The position numbers and the translations under genes are program-made. Under the pieces are notes generated by a model that was not told where the DNA came from, ran no database searches, and saw only the letters and a list, made by a program, of their open reading frames with translations. From the NCBI GenBank assembly GCA_017415005.1, contig JAFQJK010000017.1, positions 1-35,508 on the forward strand: a DNA stretch of 35,508 nt, given 5' to 3'. Below, in pieces: positions 1 to 8,665 of this stretch. The first letter of the stretch is position 1. Every line of letters begins with the position of its first letter. This DNA comes from Rikenellaceae bacterium. Lineage in GTDB: Bacteria; Bacteroidota; Bacteroidia; Bacteroidales; Rikenellaceae.

Positions 1-7
1 ACCCCTC

Positions 8-290
8 GGATCGGTTTGTATGCGCTCTGCCGGCAGGCGATCGGCCCTGCAGCCGACGTGGGGCACCCGCTCCGCAAAGCCGTCCGCCCGGAGACGCAGG
101 CTGTCCGAGCGAAGCGAGTGTTGCGGCTCAGGACGGCGAGCGGCACAGCGGGTCACGACAGGCCGCACAGGCCTTGATTTTTTGCTTCTTTTGTATCAAG
201 ACAAAAGAAGATAAGCGTTTGAGGCGGGATTACCATAGTGATCTTCTTTGGGGGCAAGACAAAAGAAGCGGATGAAGCGATCCTTTATTT
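8..290. repeat. Dispersed intergenic repeat, copy A
   Basis: This stretch is collinear with 8271-8604 in several conserved blocks. Positions 8-47 match 8271-8307 (both share GGATCGGT, TGTATGCGCT and CCGGCAGGCG). Positions 97-147 match 8345-8395 (both share CTGTCCG and GCGAAGCGAG). Positions 168-210 match 8481-8525 (both share TCAAGACA), and 255-287 match 8571-8600 (both share AGCGATCCTT). The blocks are separated by spacers of different length, so the copies have diverged by substitution and indels. Each copy lies just past the stop codon of a minus-strand gene and has the same orientation. Whether it is a decayed mobile element, a REP-like element or a structured RNA cannot be told from two copies. 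Confidence 0.6.
185..210. repeat. Perfect 10-bp inverted repeat with 6-base loop
   Basis: CTTCTTTTGT (185-194) and ACAAAAGAAG (201-210) are exact reverse complements around the loop ATCAAG. The right arm recurs at 259-268, where a weaker left arm (CTTCTTTG, 243-250) faces it. So there are two tandem hairpin-like units. They lie inside the repeat at 8-290. The equivalent site in copy B (near 8502-8525) has lost the symmetry. Confidence 0.65.
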
Positions 291-328
291 CTCCCTCCGG
301 GGCGTAACAACCGTCTGCGCCCGAACCT

Positions 329-2188
329 TCATCCGTCACTTTTCTCCCCGACCTGCGCCCCGCCCGCACGGAGCAGCTCCCGGTAGCGGCGCGACGGCGA
401 TTCGATCAACGGGCTCAAGCCGTACTCCGGCCAGCGACGGTCGACCAGCGCGATCGTCCCCGCAGCCGATGTCACCACATTGGGCCAGCGCGCGGGCATC
501 CCCGGCGCACCGGGCACCTTGCTGCGCCCGTCGACGACCAGCAGGCCGCCCTCCTCACGGATATCCCGCCCCGGATCGCAGTTGCCCGCCACGAACCACA
601 CCAGCTCGCCGGGCGTCAGCCCCTCCGTCGCCGGATCGGCCAACACGATATATTTAACGCCCGTACCGGCATACCGCGCCGCGAGCGCACCCGCATCGAC
701 CGCCTCGCCGACCGGGCATCTGACGATCACCGCGCACCACTCCGCCGCAAACCGCCCGTCGACCGTAGCGCCGGCAATCCCCGGGTCGACCCGCGAGGCA
801 GCGTCCCCATCGGCTCCCGGGGCTTCGCCCGCAGCACCCGTCGCGTCGACGGCCAGCTTGCCGCCCGCACCGGGTGTCGCCGTGGCGTGGTCGAGCACGT
901 CGAGCGGACCGCGCGCCCGCATCAGGTCATCCGGCACGCGTACCCCGCGCAGCAACCGGGCGAGCACCCGCGGATCACGGATGTCATCCGTGGTATCGGC
1001 CACGAGCATCAGCTTGTTGAACATCATCTGCCCCGCGCCCCACAGCGCCCCGGCCGTCTTGAACGCCTGTCCCGGATAGCTCGCGCGGATACAGACGACC
1101 GCCAGGTTGTGCGCCACGCCCTCGCCGGGCAGGTACATATCGGCGACCTCGGGCTGAAGCGCGAAACGGATCGGCTCGAGGAAGATCCTCTCGGTCGCCT
1201 TGGCGATGTAGGCATCCTCCTGCGGCGGCACGCCGACGATCGTCGCCGGATAGACCGCATCGCGCCGGTGCGTGATCGCCGTTACATGAAACACCGGATA
1301 GCGGTCCTCCAGCGAGTAAAAGCCCGTATGGTCGCCGAACGGACCTTCCACCGTCTTCTCCTCGGCCGGATCGACATAGCCCTCGATCACGAAATCGCAG
1401 TCGGCGGGCACGAGCAAACCGTTGGTCAGGCAGCGCACCAGCTCGACCGGCCGCTGCCGCAGGAACCCGGCCAGCAGGTACTCGTCCATATTGTCGGGCA
1501 TCGGCGCCGTCGCGGCATAGGTATACGCCGGATCGCCGCCGAGGCAGACGCTCACGAGCATCCGCTCGCCGCGTCTTTTACAGGCCTCGTAATGCCGCGC
1601 CCCGGTCTTGTGGCGGTGCCAGTGCATCCCGGTCCGGTCAGCGCCCATCACCTGCATGCGGTACATCCCCACGTTGCGCGCCCCGGTGTCGGGATCGACC
1701 GTATGGACGAGCGGCAGCGTCACGAAGCGCCCGCCGTCCCACGGCCAGCACTTGAGGATCGGAAGCTTGCCCAGGTCGGCCGCCTCCCCGGCCAGCACAA
1801 CCTGCTGGCAGTCGCCCCGGCCCCGCCTCACGCGCGGGAACCACCGGCTCATCTCGCCCAGCAGCGGCAGCATCCTCAACTTGTCCCACAACTGCTCCTT
1901 GGGCGCCGTGAGCCCACCGAGCAACTGCCTGATGCGCGCCGCGATCCCGTCGAGGCTGCCGGTCCCGAGCGCCAGCGCGATCCGGCGGTCCGACCCCATC
2001 ATGTTGGTCAGCACCGGAAACCCGGTCCCGGTATTCTCAAACAACAGCGCCTTACCTCCTCCCGGCTGTTTCGACACCCGGTCGGTGATCTCGGCGATCT
2101 CCTCGACCGGATCGACCGGCGCCGTCACCCGGGCCAGCTCGCCCGCGGCCTCGAGCACAGCGATATAATCTCTCAGATTCCTGTACAT
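329..2188 (-). CDS. ubiD: UbiD-family decarboxylase (probable menaquinone-pathway decarboxylase)
   Basis: This encodes a 619-residue UbiD-family enzyme. Such enzymes use prenylated FMN for non-oxidative (de)carboxylation of aromatic or unsaturated acids. In Bacteroidota they are usually annotated as menaquinone-biosynthesis decarboxylases, acting in the cytosol. The N terminus (MYRNLRDYIAVLEAAGEL) and the E-G-P-F-G-D-H-T-G stretch near residues 281-289, which carries active-site acidic residues of the family, are diagnostic. The segment around residues 440-480, after the LDHAT motif, is Ala/Gly/Asp-rich and looks like a lineage-specific loop. The start gives the full family N terminus. The gene is divergent from mutA, 267 bases away. 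The flavin prenyltransferase UbiX is not in the window. The family is certain; the exact substrate is inferred. Confidence 0.9.
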   Translation of the reverse strand: MYRNLRDYIAVLEAAGELARVTAPVDPVEEIAEITDRVSKQPGGGKALLFENTGTGFPVLTNMMGSDRRIALALGTGSLDGIAARIRQLLGGLTAPKEQLWDKLRMLPLLGEMSRWFPRVRRGRGDCQQVVLAGEAADLGKLPILKCWPWDGGRFVTLPLVHTVDPDTGARNVGMYRMQVMGADRTGMHWHRHKTGARHYEACKRRGERMLVSVCLGGDPAYTYAATAPMPDNMDEYLLAGFLRQRPVELVRCLTNGLLVPADCDFVIEGYVDPAEEKTVEGPFGDHTGFYSLEDRYPVFHVTAITHRRDAVYPATIVGVPPQEDAYIAKATERIFLEPIRFALQPEVADMYLPGEGVAHNLAVVCIRASYPGQAFKTAGALWGAGQMMFNKLMLVADTTDDIRDPRVLARLLRGVRVPDDLMRARGPLDVLDHATATPGAGGKLAVDATGAAGEAPGADGDAASRVDPGIAGATVDGRFAAEWCAVIVRCPVGEAVDAGALAARYAGTGVKYIVLADPATEGLTPGELVWFVAGNCDPGRDIREEGGLLVVDGRSKVPGAPGMPARWPNVVTSAAGTIALVDRRWPEYGLSPLIESPSRRYRELLRAGGAQVGEKSDG

Positions 2189-2400
2189 GATCGTTTATCT
2201 ATCCGACCGCCCCGGCCGGGACCGCAGCACAGGCGGCACATCCCCGCCCGTCCTTCCGTACGGCCATCCGCCCGGCGCCCCTCACGGTCGCCTGTTCCGG
2301 GCGTTTCGCAAATCTACGCTTTTCTTCCGGATTTCTCCCGCAACAACCTGCCCGCCGTGAATTTTATAGGACTTTTTCGGATATGTTAATAAAAAAACAG

Positions 2401-2408
2401 TAACTTTG
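2401..2408 (+). promoter_or_regulatory. Bacteroidota -7 box for mutAB
   Basis: TAACTTTG matches TAnnTTTG, 48 bases before the mutA ATG. An AT-rich run lies just upstream, but no good TTTG stands at the usual distance (a TTTTTC at 2373-2378 is the nearest). The leader is short and AT-rich and has no room for a cobalamin riboswitch. Confidence 0.6.
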
Positions 2409-2455
2409 GGGCCCTGGACAAATAATTTCATAAACATACCTAAAATAACAAAGTT

Positions 2456-4342
2456 ATGGCAAATAACAAGGAAGAGAAGCTGTTTTCCGGGTTTCCCGAG
2501 GTCACGACCGAGCAATGGGAAGCTGTGATCACAGCCGACCTTAAAGGCGCCGACTACGACAAGAAGCTGGTGTGGAAAACCCCCGAGGGTTTCAACGTAC
2601 GCCCCTACTACCGGGCCGAGCACCTCGACGGCATCCGGTTCCTGGAGAGCCGGCCGGGCCAGTTCCCCTACGTGCGTGGCACCAAGGAGTGCAACAACTG
2701 GCTGATCCACCAGACCATCGAGGTCCGCAGCGCGGCCGAGGGCAACAAAGCCGCCCTCGAAGCGCTGACCAAGGGCGCCGAATCGATCGGCTTCGCGCTG
2801 GGCGAGCTGAAGCTCACCGCCGCCGACCTCGACACGCTGCTCAAGGGGATCGACCTGAAGAACACCGAGCTCACGTTCTGCGGCTGCGAGATGCCCGCCG
2901 TGGCCGGGCTGGTCATCGCCAAGGCGAAAGCCGAGAAGCTCGACCCCGAGGAGGTGAAGGTCAACTTCATCATCGACCCGATCATCCGCAAGCTCACGCT
3001 GAAAGGAGCGTTCGGCTGCTCTCCCGACGGTTCGGCCTGCTTTGCCAGGATCGCCGACCTCATCCGCGAATCGGCCCCCTACAAGCGCATGCGCTTCGTG
3101 GGCGTCAACGGACAGGTGTTCAACAATTGCGGCTCGACGATCGTCCAGGAGCTCGCCTTCACGCTGGCCGCCGGCCACGAGTACGTCGTCCGGCTGATGG
3201 AGCAGGGCCTCACGGTCGACCAGGCCGCCCCGGCCATCCGCTTCGGCATGTCGGTAAGCTCGAACTACTTCATGGAGATCGCCAAGTTCCGCGCCGCCCG
3301 CATGCTCTGGGCGAGCATCATGCAGCAGTACAAGCCGACCCGCGGCTGCGCCGCCAAGATGCGCATCCACGCCGTGACGTCAAAGTGGAACCAGACGGTC
3401 TACGACCCCTATGTCAATATGCTGCGCGGCACGACCGAGGCCATGAGCGCCGCCATCGCGGGCGTTCACTCGCTCGAGGTGCTGCCCTTCGACGCCGCCT
3501 TCGAGAGCCCCACCGAGTTCTCGGCGCGCATCGCCCGCAACGTCCAGCTGCTTCTCAAGCATGAGTCGCACTTCAACCGCATCGTCGATGCTGCCGGCGG
3601 ATCGTACTATATCGAGAACCTGACGCAGAGCATCGCCGAGCACGCCTGGAACCTGTTCAAGCAGGTCGAGGAGAAAGGCGGCTACATCGCGGCTTTCGAG
3701 GCCGGCTTCATCCAGGAGCAGGTCGAGGCCGCAGCCGCTGCCAAGAACAAGAACATCGCCACGCGCCGCGAGGCACTGCTCGGGACCAACCAGTTCCCCA
3801 ACTTCACCGAGGTGGCCGGCCAGGAGATCACCGCCGCGACGGTCACCGCCGGACAGCCCAAGTGCGCGTGCGGTTGCGACGGCGCGGCCGAAGGCGGCGT
3901 GAAGCCCCTTACGCCCTACCGGGGTGCGATGGAGTTCGAGCAGCTGCGCCTCAAAGTGGACCGCAGCGGCAAGGAGCCCAAGGCGTTCATGCTGACCCTC
4001 GGCAACCTGGCCATGGCCCGCGCCCGCGCGCAGTTCGCCTGCAACTTCTTCGCCTGCGCCGGTATCCGCGTTCAGGACAACACCCACTTCGCCTCGGTCG
4101 AGGAGGGCGTCAAGGCCGCCCTTGCCTCGGGTGCCGAGATCGTCGTGATCTGCAGCTCCGACGACGAATACGCTACGCTGGCCCCCGAGGCCCGCAAGCT
4201 GCTCGAGGGCAAGATCTTCGTGGTAGCCGGCGCACCGGCCTGCCAGGCCGAGCTTGAGGCCCAGGGCATCACCAACTTCATCAGCGTCCGTTCCAACGTC
4301 CTCGAAACGCTCAAGGGCTATGTCAAAGAACTGGGCATCTAA
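2456..4342 (+). CDS. mutA: Methylmalonyl-CoA mutase small subunit
   Basis: This is the 628-residue small (beta, non-catalytic) subunit of the heterodimeric adenosylcobalamin-dependent methylmalonyl-CoA mutase. The enzyme interconverts succinyl-CoA and methylmalonyl-CoA on the propionate/succinate route. The long TIM-barrel domain is present (for example [17 protein letters not shown] and the SYYIENLT segment). The C-terminal flavodoxin-like domain lacks the cobalamin-ligating DxHxxG: the matching stretch reads [11 protein letters not shown], as expected for this subunit. A Cys/Gly linker (CACGCDG) near residues 465-471 joins the domains. mutB starts 14 bases after the stop, so the two are surely co-transcribed from the promoter at 2401. 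The ATG at 2456 follows an AT-rich leader and gives the normal N terminus. Confidence 0.95.
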   Translation: MANNKEEKLFSGFPEVTTEQWEAVITADLKGADYDKKLVWKTPEGFNVRPYYRAEHLDGIRFLESRPGQFPYVRGTKECNNWLIHQTIEVRSAAEGNKAALEALTKGAESIGFALGELKLTAADLDTLLKGIDLKNTELTFCGCEMPAVAGLVIAKAKAEKLDPEEVKVNFIIDPIIRKLTLKGAFGCSPDGSACFARIADLIRESAPYKRMRFVGVNGQVFNNCGSTIVQELAFTLAAGHEYVVRLMEQGLTVDQAAPAIRFGMSVSSNYFMEIAKFRAARMLWASIMQQYKPTRGCAAKMRIHAVTSKWNQTVYDPYVNMLRGTTEAMSAAIAGVHSLEVLPFDAAFESPTEFSARIARNVQLLLKHESHFNRIVDAAGGSYYIENLTQSIAEHAWNLFKQVEEKGGYIAAFEAGFIQEQVEAAAAAKNKNIATRREALLGTNQFPNFTEVAGQEITAATVTAGQPKCACGCDGAAEGGVKPLTPYRGAMEFEQLRLKVDRSGKEPKAFMLTLGNLAMARARAQFACNFFACAGIRVQDNTHFASVEEGVKAALASGAEIVVICSSDDEYATLAPEARKLLEGKIFVVAGAPACQAELEAQGITNFISVRSNVLETLKGYVKELGI

Positions 4343-4356
4343 AGCGACAATCAACC

Positions 4357-6495
4357 ATGAGAGCAAAATTTTCAGATATCACCTATAAAGGAGAGAGCGC
4401 ACCCTCGTGCAGCACGAAGGGTTGCGCCGCAGGGGCCCAGACCGAATGGCTGACCCCCGAACAGATCCCCGTCAAGGGCACCTACTCGGCCGCCGACCTC
4501 GAAGGCATGGAGCACCTGAACTACGCGGCCGGTATCGCGCCGTTCCTGCGCGGTCCGTACAGCACGATGTACGTGATGCGTCCGTGGACCATCCGCCAGT
4601 ACGCCGGCTTCTCGACCGCCGCCGAGTCCAACGCGTTCTACCGCCGCAACCTGGCCGCCGGCCAGAAGGGCCTTTCGGTCGCCTTCGACCTGGCCACGCA
4701 CCGCGGCTACGACGCTGACCACCCGCGCGTTGTGGGCGACGTGGGCAAGGCCGGTGTTTCGATCTGCTCGGTCGAGGACATGAAGGTGCTTTTCGACGGC
4801 ATTCCGCTCGACAAGATGTCGGTCTCGATGACGATGAACGGCGCCGTGCTTCCTGTCCTGGCATTCTACATCGTGGCCGGTCTGGAGCAGGGCTGCACGC
4901 TCGACCAGCTGGCCGGTACGATCCAGAACGACATCCTCAAGGAGTTCATGGTGCGTAACACCTATATTTACCCGCCCGAATTCTCGATGCGGATCATCGC
5001 CGACATCTTCGAGTATACGTCGAAGAACATGCCCAAGTTCAACTCGATCTCGATCTCGGGCTACCATATGCAGGAGGCCGGCGCCACGGCCGACATCGAG
5101 CTGGCCTACACGCTGGCCGACGGTCTGGAGTACCTCCGTACGGGCGTTAACGCCGGCATGAGCGTCGACGCCTTCGCGCCGCGCCTGTCGTTCTTCTGGG
5201 CCATCGGCATGAACCACTTCATGGAGATCGCCAAGATGCGCGCCGCGCGCCTGCTGTGGGCCAAGATCGTCAAGCAGTTCGACCCGAAGAACCCCAAGTC
5301 GCTCGCGCTGCGCACCCACTCGCAGACCTCGGGCTGGTCGCTCACCGAGCAGGACCCGTTCAACAACGTGGCCCGCACGGCCATCGAAGCGACGGCCGCC
5401 GCGCTGGGGCACACCCAGAGCCTGCACACCAACGCGCTCGACGAGGCCATCGCGCTGCCGACCGACTTCTCGGCGCGTATCGCCCGCAACACCCAGATCT
5501 ACCTGCAGGAGGAGACCAAGATCACCAAGGTGGTCGACCCGTGGGCCGGCTCGTACTACGTCGAGAAGCTGACGCACGAGATCGCCCACAAGGCCTGGGA
5601 GCTGATCCAGGAGGTCGAGAAGCTGGGCGGCATGGCCAAGGCCATCGAGACCGGCATTCCGAAGATGCGTATCGAGGAGGCGGCCGCACGCAAGCAGGCC
5701 CGCATCGACTCGGGCAACGATATTATCGTCGGCATCAACAAGTACCGTCTTGAGAAGGAGGACCCGATCGACATCCTCGACGTCGACAACACGGCCGTGC
5801 GCCTGTCGCAGATCGAGCGCCTCAAGGAGCTGCGTGCGAACCGCGACGAGTCCAAGGTCAAGGCCGCCCTCGACGCGATCACCCGGTGCGTCGAGACCAA
5901 GCAGGGCAACCTGCTCGAGCTGGCCGTCGAGGCCGCCAAGGTGCGCGCCTCGCTGGGCGAGATCTCCGATGCCTGCGAGAAGGTCGTAGGCCGCTACAAG
6001 GCAGTTATCCGTTCCATCTCAGGAGTATACAGCGCAGAAGTGAAAAACGATCCCGATTTTGCCAGGGCCAAGGCCATGGTAGAGGCATTCGCCAAGAAGG
6101 AGGGCCGCCAGCCCCGTATCATGATCGCCAAGCTGGGCCAGGACGGCCACGACCGCGGCGCCAAGGTGGTCGCCACCGGCTATGCCGACATCGGATTCGA
6201 CGTCGACATGGGCCCGCTGTTCCAGACCCCGGCCGAGGCTGCCAAGCAGGCCGTCGAGAACGACGTGCACGTGGTGGGCGTATCGTCGCTGGCCGCCGGC
6301 CACAAGACCCTCGTACCGCAGATCGTCGACGAGCTCAAGAAGCTGGGCCGCGAGGATATCGTGGTGATCGTGGGCGGCGTGATCCCGCACCAGGACTACG
6401 ACGCGCTCTACAAGGCAGGCGCCGCCGCCATCTTCGGCCCCGGCACGCCGATCTCCACGGCCGCCATCCGCATGATGGAGATCCTGTCGGAATAG
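4357..6495 (+). CDS. mutB: Methylmalonyl-CoA mutase large (catalytic) subunit
   Basis: This is the 712-residue catalytic alpha subunit, partner of MutA. The N-terminal two thirds are the substrate-binding TIM barrel, with [14 protein letters not shown] and [16 protein letters not shown] as landmarks. The C-terminal cobalamin domain starts near residue 580. It has D596-G-H598-D-R-G, whose His replaces dimethylbenzimidazole as the lower ligand, followed by VSSLAAGH and VIVGGVIP. All the family's cofactor-binding motifs are therefore intact. A strong terminator follows at 6514. The MeaB-type chaperone and methylmalonyl-CoA epimerase are not adjacent, so they must lie elsewhere if present. Confidence 0.97.
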   Translation: MRAKFSDITYKGESAPSCSTKGCAAGAQTEWLTPEQIPVKGTYSAADLEGMEHLNYAAGIAPFLRGPYSTMYVMRPWTIRQYAGFSTAAESNAFYRRNLAAGQKGLSVAFDLATHRGYDADHPRVVGDVGKAGVSICSVEDMKVLFDGIPLDKMSVSMTMNGAVLPVLAFYIVAGLEQGCTLDQLAGTIQNDILKEFMVRNTYIYPPEFSMRIIADIFEYTSKNMPKFNSISISGYHMQEAGATADIELAYTLADGLEYLRTGVNAGMSVDAFAPRLSFFWAIGMNHFMEIAKMRAARLLWAKIVKQFDPKNPKSLALRTHSQTSGWSLTEQDPFNNVARTAIEATAAALGHTQSLHTNALDEAIALPTDFSARIARNTQIYLQEETKITKVVDPWAGSYYVEKLTHEIAHKAWELIQEVEKLGGMAKAIETGIPKMRIEEAAARKQARIDSGNDIIVGINKYRLEKEDPIDILDVDNTAVRLSQIERLKELRANRDESKVKAALDAITRCVETKQGNLLELAVEAAKVRASLGEISDACEKVVGRYKAVIRSISGVYSAEVKNDPDFARAKAMVEAFAKKEGRQPRIMIAKLGQDGHDRGAKVVATGYADIGFDVDMGPLFQTPAEAAKQAVENDVHVVGVSSLAAGHKTLVPQIVDELKKLGREDIVVIVGGVIPHQDYDALYKAGAAAIFGPGTPISTAAIRMMEILSE

Positions 6496-6513
6496 TCCGA
6501 CCGATATATGCTG

Positions 6514-6550
6514 AGAAACGGGAAGCCTCGCGGCTTCCCGTTTCTTTATC
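6514..6550 (+). terminator. Rho-independent terminator of mutAB
   Basis: AGAAACGGGAAGCC (6514-6527) pairs perfectly with GGCTTCCCGTTTCT (6532-6545) around the loop TCGC. A short, imperfect T-rich tail follows. It begins 18 bases after the mutB stop codon. Confidence 0.85.
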
Positions 6551-6742
6551 CCCTCCTTTCCTCCGTCCACGGCCGCCGACCGTTCGCCGCACTCTCTCCT
6601 CCGGGCTCTTCCCTATCCCCGCTCGCGGGACCGCCCCCTCGCTCCTTCCCCTCCTCAACGCTCCCGCGACGCCTCCATTTGTCCGACCCACCCGGTGCAA
6701 ACAACCGCCCGGCCCCACGACCCGTCAATAAAGCCCGCAAAT

Positions 6743-6769
6743 AAAAAAGGTCCGGACCCTGTCCGAACC
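6743..6769 (-). terminator. Rho-independent terminator of tsaE
   Basis: Read on the minus strand, GGTTCGGAC (6769-6761) pairs with GTCCGGACC (6757-6749) across a 3-base loop, with one G-T wobble. A run of T follows (6748-6743). It lies 45 bases beyond the tsaE stop. Confidence 0.8.
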
Positions 6770-6813
6770 CCAATACTATGCCACATCCACGACGCGGACA
6801 TCCGCACTCCAAC

Positions 6814-7233
6814 CTATTCCCCGACCGTCACGCGCCGGCTGTTGTCGCCGGTGATCTCGATGCCGATCTTCACGCAGTCGTCGGGCAGCAGCTCCTCGAT
6901 CTTCTCGGGCCACTCCACCAGGCAGAGGCTTCCGCCGTAAAAGTACTCCTCATAGCCGAAGTCATACGCCTCCTCGACCTTGTTGATGCGGTAAAAGTCG
7001 AAATGATAGACCGGCCGCCCCCCTTCGGCATGGTATTCGTTGACCAGCGCGAACGTGGGGCTGGTCACCGGGTCGGTCACCCCGAGCTGCCGGCACATCT
7101 CGCGGATCAGCGTCGTCTTGCCCGCCCCCATTTGGCCGTAAAACGCAACGACGGCATCCGGGGGGATCGCTTCCAGTATCTGCTCGGCCGCCTCCTCCAG
7201 GTCCCCGAGCCCCTTTATATCGATTTGTTTCAT
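6814..7233 (-). CDS. tsaE: tRNA threonylcarbamoyladenosine biosynthesis ATPase TsaE
   Basis: This is a 139-residue P-loop ATPase needed with TsaB/TsaD to make t6A37 in tRNAs that read ANN codons. The Walker A motif is GQMGAGKTTLI near residues 33-43. The downstream TSPTF and LVNEYH segments and the YHFDFYRI stretch are typical of the family, and the length is normal. An upstream in-frame ATG at 7299 would add 22 residues. The -7 box at 7256-7263 lies inside that extension, so transcripts should start after it and the ATG at 7233 (MKQIDIKG) is preferred. The gene is divergent from the ferritin gene. Confidence 0.93.
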   Translation of the reverse strand: MKQIDIKGLGDLEEAAEQILEAIPPDAVVAFYGQMGAGKTTLIREMCRQLGVTDPVTSPTFALVNEYHAEGGRPVYHFDFYRINKVEEAYDFGYEEYFYGGSLCLVEWPEKIEELLPDDCVKIGIEITGDNSRRVTVGE

Positions 7234-7255
7234 GTTCTCACGGATTTCCACACCG

Positions 7256-7263
7256 CAAATGTA
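7256..7263 (-). promoter_or_regulatory. -7 box of the tsaE promoter
   Basis: On the minus strand the sequence is TACATTTG, an exact TAnnTTTG match, 22 bases before the ATG at 7233. No clear -33 TTTG is seen at the expected spacing. Its position argues against the longer reading frame that starts at 7299. Confidence 0.6.
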
Positions 7264-7396
7264 GCAAAAAGTTGATCGCCGCAGATGTCCGCCGGACAAA
7301 ATTCACCGACAGGCCCGCGACCCGCCGCCAACATCGCAGCCCCCCGGCCCGCCCGAAAAAAACGGATATCCCGCACCATCCTGTTCCGGGAAATAC

Positions 7397-7404
7397 TATC
7401 TTTG
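7397..7404 (+). promoter_or_regulatory. -7 box of the ferritin promoter
   Basis: TATCTTTG matches TAnnTTTG, 49 bases before the ATG at 7454. An in-frame ATG at 7415 would lie only about 5 bases after the expected transcription start, which favours the downstream ATG. No strong -33 element or recognisable Fur or OxyR operator is visible. Confidence 0.6.
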
Positions 7405-7453
7405 TCAGACAGCTATGCCTGCATCATGTATAATCCACATAAAAGCAACGATT

Positions 7454-7936
7454 ATGGAACTTACCAAGAAACTATCCGATGCGTTCAACGCACAGATCCA
7501 GGCCGAGATGTGGTCTTCGAACCTCTACCTTTCGATGGCCGTCCATTTCATGGACCAGGGCCTCGACGGCTGCGCCCACTGGATGAAAAAACAGGCTGCC
7601 GAGGAGCTCGAACACGCCCACAAGCTGATCGACTATGCCGTTCAACGCGGCGGCAAGGTGCAGGTCAGCGCGATCGACGCCGTCCCGACCGAGTGGGCGA
7701 GCCCGCTGGCCGTTTTCGAACACGTCTACAAGCATGAAAAACATGTTTCCGAGCTGATCGACAAGCTGATGGACCTGGCCGTCGCCGAGGGCGACAAAGC
7801 CACGCAGGACTTCCTCTGGTGGTTCGTCCGCGAGCAGGTCGAAGAGGAGGACAGCGCCAAGAAGATCGTCGACAAGTTCAACATCTTCGGCGTACACGGC
7901 CTCGTGTGCATCGACAAGGAGCTCGGCAAGCGGTAG
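7454..7936 (+). CDS. ftn: Ferritin (non-haem iron storage)
   Basis: This is a 160-residue bacterial ferritin-like 24-mer subunit that oxidises Fe(II) and stores iron in the cytosol. It starts MELTKKLSDAFNAQIQAEMWSSNLYLSMA. The ferroxidase ligands typical of the family are visible: Glu in QAEMW, the E-E-L-E-H cluster in AAEELEHAHK, and the REQVEEE segment of the last helices. I moved the start from an in-frame ATG at 7415 to 7454 because this matches the family N terminus and leaves a sensible leader after the promoter. A terminator-like hairpin follows at 7966. It stands alone, divergent from tsaE. Confidence 0.95.
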   Translation: MELTKKLSDAFNAQIQAEMWSSNLYLSMAVHFMDQGLDGCAHWMKKQAAEELEHAHKLIDYAVQRGGKVQVSAIDAVPTEWASPLAVFEHVYKHEKHVSELIDKLMDLAVAEGDKATQDFLWWFVREQVEEEDSAKKIVDKFNIFGVHGLVCIDKELGKR

Positions 7937-7965
7937 CCTGCGGCAGCTTCTGGAAACTCAAAGCC

Positions 7966-7995
7966 AAGCCGGGTTCCTCTCGAACCCGGCTTTGT
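7966..7995 (+). terminator. Terminator-like hairpin of the ferritin gene
   Basis: AAGCCGGGTTC (7966-7976) pairs perfectly with GAACCCGGCTT (7982-7992) around a 5-base loop. The T tract after it is short. It begins 30 bases past the stop codon. Confidence 0.7.
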
Positions 7996-8270
7996 CGGTC
8001 ATTCCCCGAACGGCCGTTCGGCGGTTGCCTTCCGGACAAGGCCCTTTTACCATCGCCGCAAACGCATCCCAAAGGTCAGCCGCTCGTAAAACGCGGCTGA
8101 AACCGCGTCATCCGTCCGGACGACGGCTCTCTCCCCCTTACCGGCCGTTCGCGCGCCGGAAGCGCGCTCCCGTCCTAACGCTCGTCAGGCAGCAGCCGTC
8201 GCCGTGCCGTCCGCCCTCCCGGTTTCCGGGCGCCGGTTTTATCAGGCGGGATCGGGAATCGGCCCGCCGG

Positions 8271-8604
8271 ATCGGTCTGTATGCGCTTCTCCGGCAGGCG
8301 GCCGGCATGGGGCGCCCGGCCCGGACAGTCCGCCGCCCGCAGCGGCAGACTGTCCGGGCGAAGCGAGCGGCTGCCGCTGAGACGGACAAGCGGCTGGACA
8401 GGCATGCCGACATGCAACGACATTCCTTACCCGTTTGCCACAGGAAACCTACGACCGTCCCCGCCGGGTCGCAAAACCCGCACGGGCTTTGACTATTCGC
8501 GCCCTTTGTGTCAAGACAGCAGGAGTAGCGGCCCTGTTGTCCGGTATCGCCCTGGCATCCCGCTTTCGCGTCAAGGCCAAAGGAGAGGCAGCGATCCTTC
8601 GACA
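8271..8604. repeat. Dispersed intergenic repeat, copy B
   Basis: This is the collinear, diverged partner of 8-290. It is longer because of an extra spacer near 8400-8475. It also has its own inverted repeat, GGACAGTC (8322-8329) with GACTGTCC (8348-8355). It ends about 60 bases past the stop of porX, much as copy A ends about 40 bases past the stop of ubiD. Confidence 0.6.
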
Positions 8605-8665
8605 GCCCCGCCCGGACACAAGAGCGCGGCAGGCGCCGGACCCGCCCGGCCATGCACGCGGGCAC

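Larger units (their letters stand above)
1..328. other. Noncoding region downstream of ubiD
   Basis: No convincing gene lies here. Open frames crossing it encode Arg/Pro/Ser-rich low-complexity translations with no recognisable domain. The region holds copy A of an intergenic repeat (see 8-290) and a perfect inverted repeat (185-210). No clear rho-independent terminator for the minus-strand ubiD gene is seen between 300 and 328. Confidence 0.6.
6496..6813. other. Convergent intergenic region between mutB and tsaE
   Basis: It holds the mutB terminator (6514-6550) and the tsaE terminator (6743-6769). The rest is a pyrimidine-rich, G-poor stretch with no recognisable gene. A hand count of 6561-6620 gives 32 C and 11 G. 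Confidence 0.7.
7937..8665. other. Noncoding region between ferritin and porX
   Basis: It holds the ferritin terminator (7966-7995), a weak 6-bp hairpin (8091-8108) and copy B of the intergenic repeat (8271-8604). Several open frames cross it on both strands, including a 175-codon Cys/Arg-rich one on the minus strand (8138-8665). These have no domain signature and lie largely over the repeat, so I do not call them genes. Confidence 0.6.

Noticed and set aside
887-2389. 500-codon open frame on the plus strand
   Set aside because: Antisense to ubiD with an Arg/His-rich translation and no family features.
2189-2455. Possible cobalamin riboswitch before mutAB
   Set aside because: The predicted leader after the -7 box is only about 40 AT-rich bases, too short for that fold, and no B12-box-like sequence was recognised.
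7299-7415. Longer starts for tsaE (7299) and ferritin (7415)
   Set aside because: The -7 box for tsaE lies inside its extension, and the ferritin ATG at 7415 is almost at the predicted transcription start. The shorter forms match family N termini.
8138-8665. 175-codon Cys/Arg-rich frame on the minus strand beside porX
   Set aside because: It overlaps the dispersed repeat, has no domain or promoter, and a collinear equivalent is not kept open in copy A.
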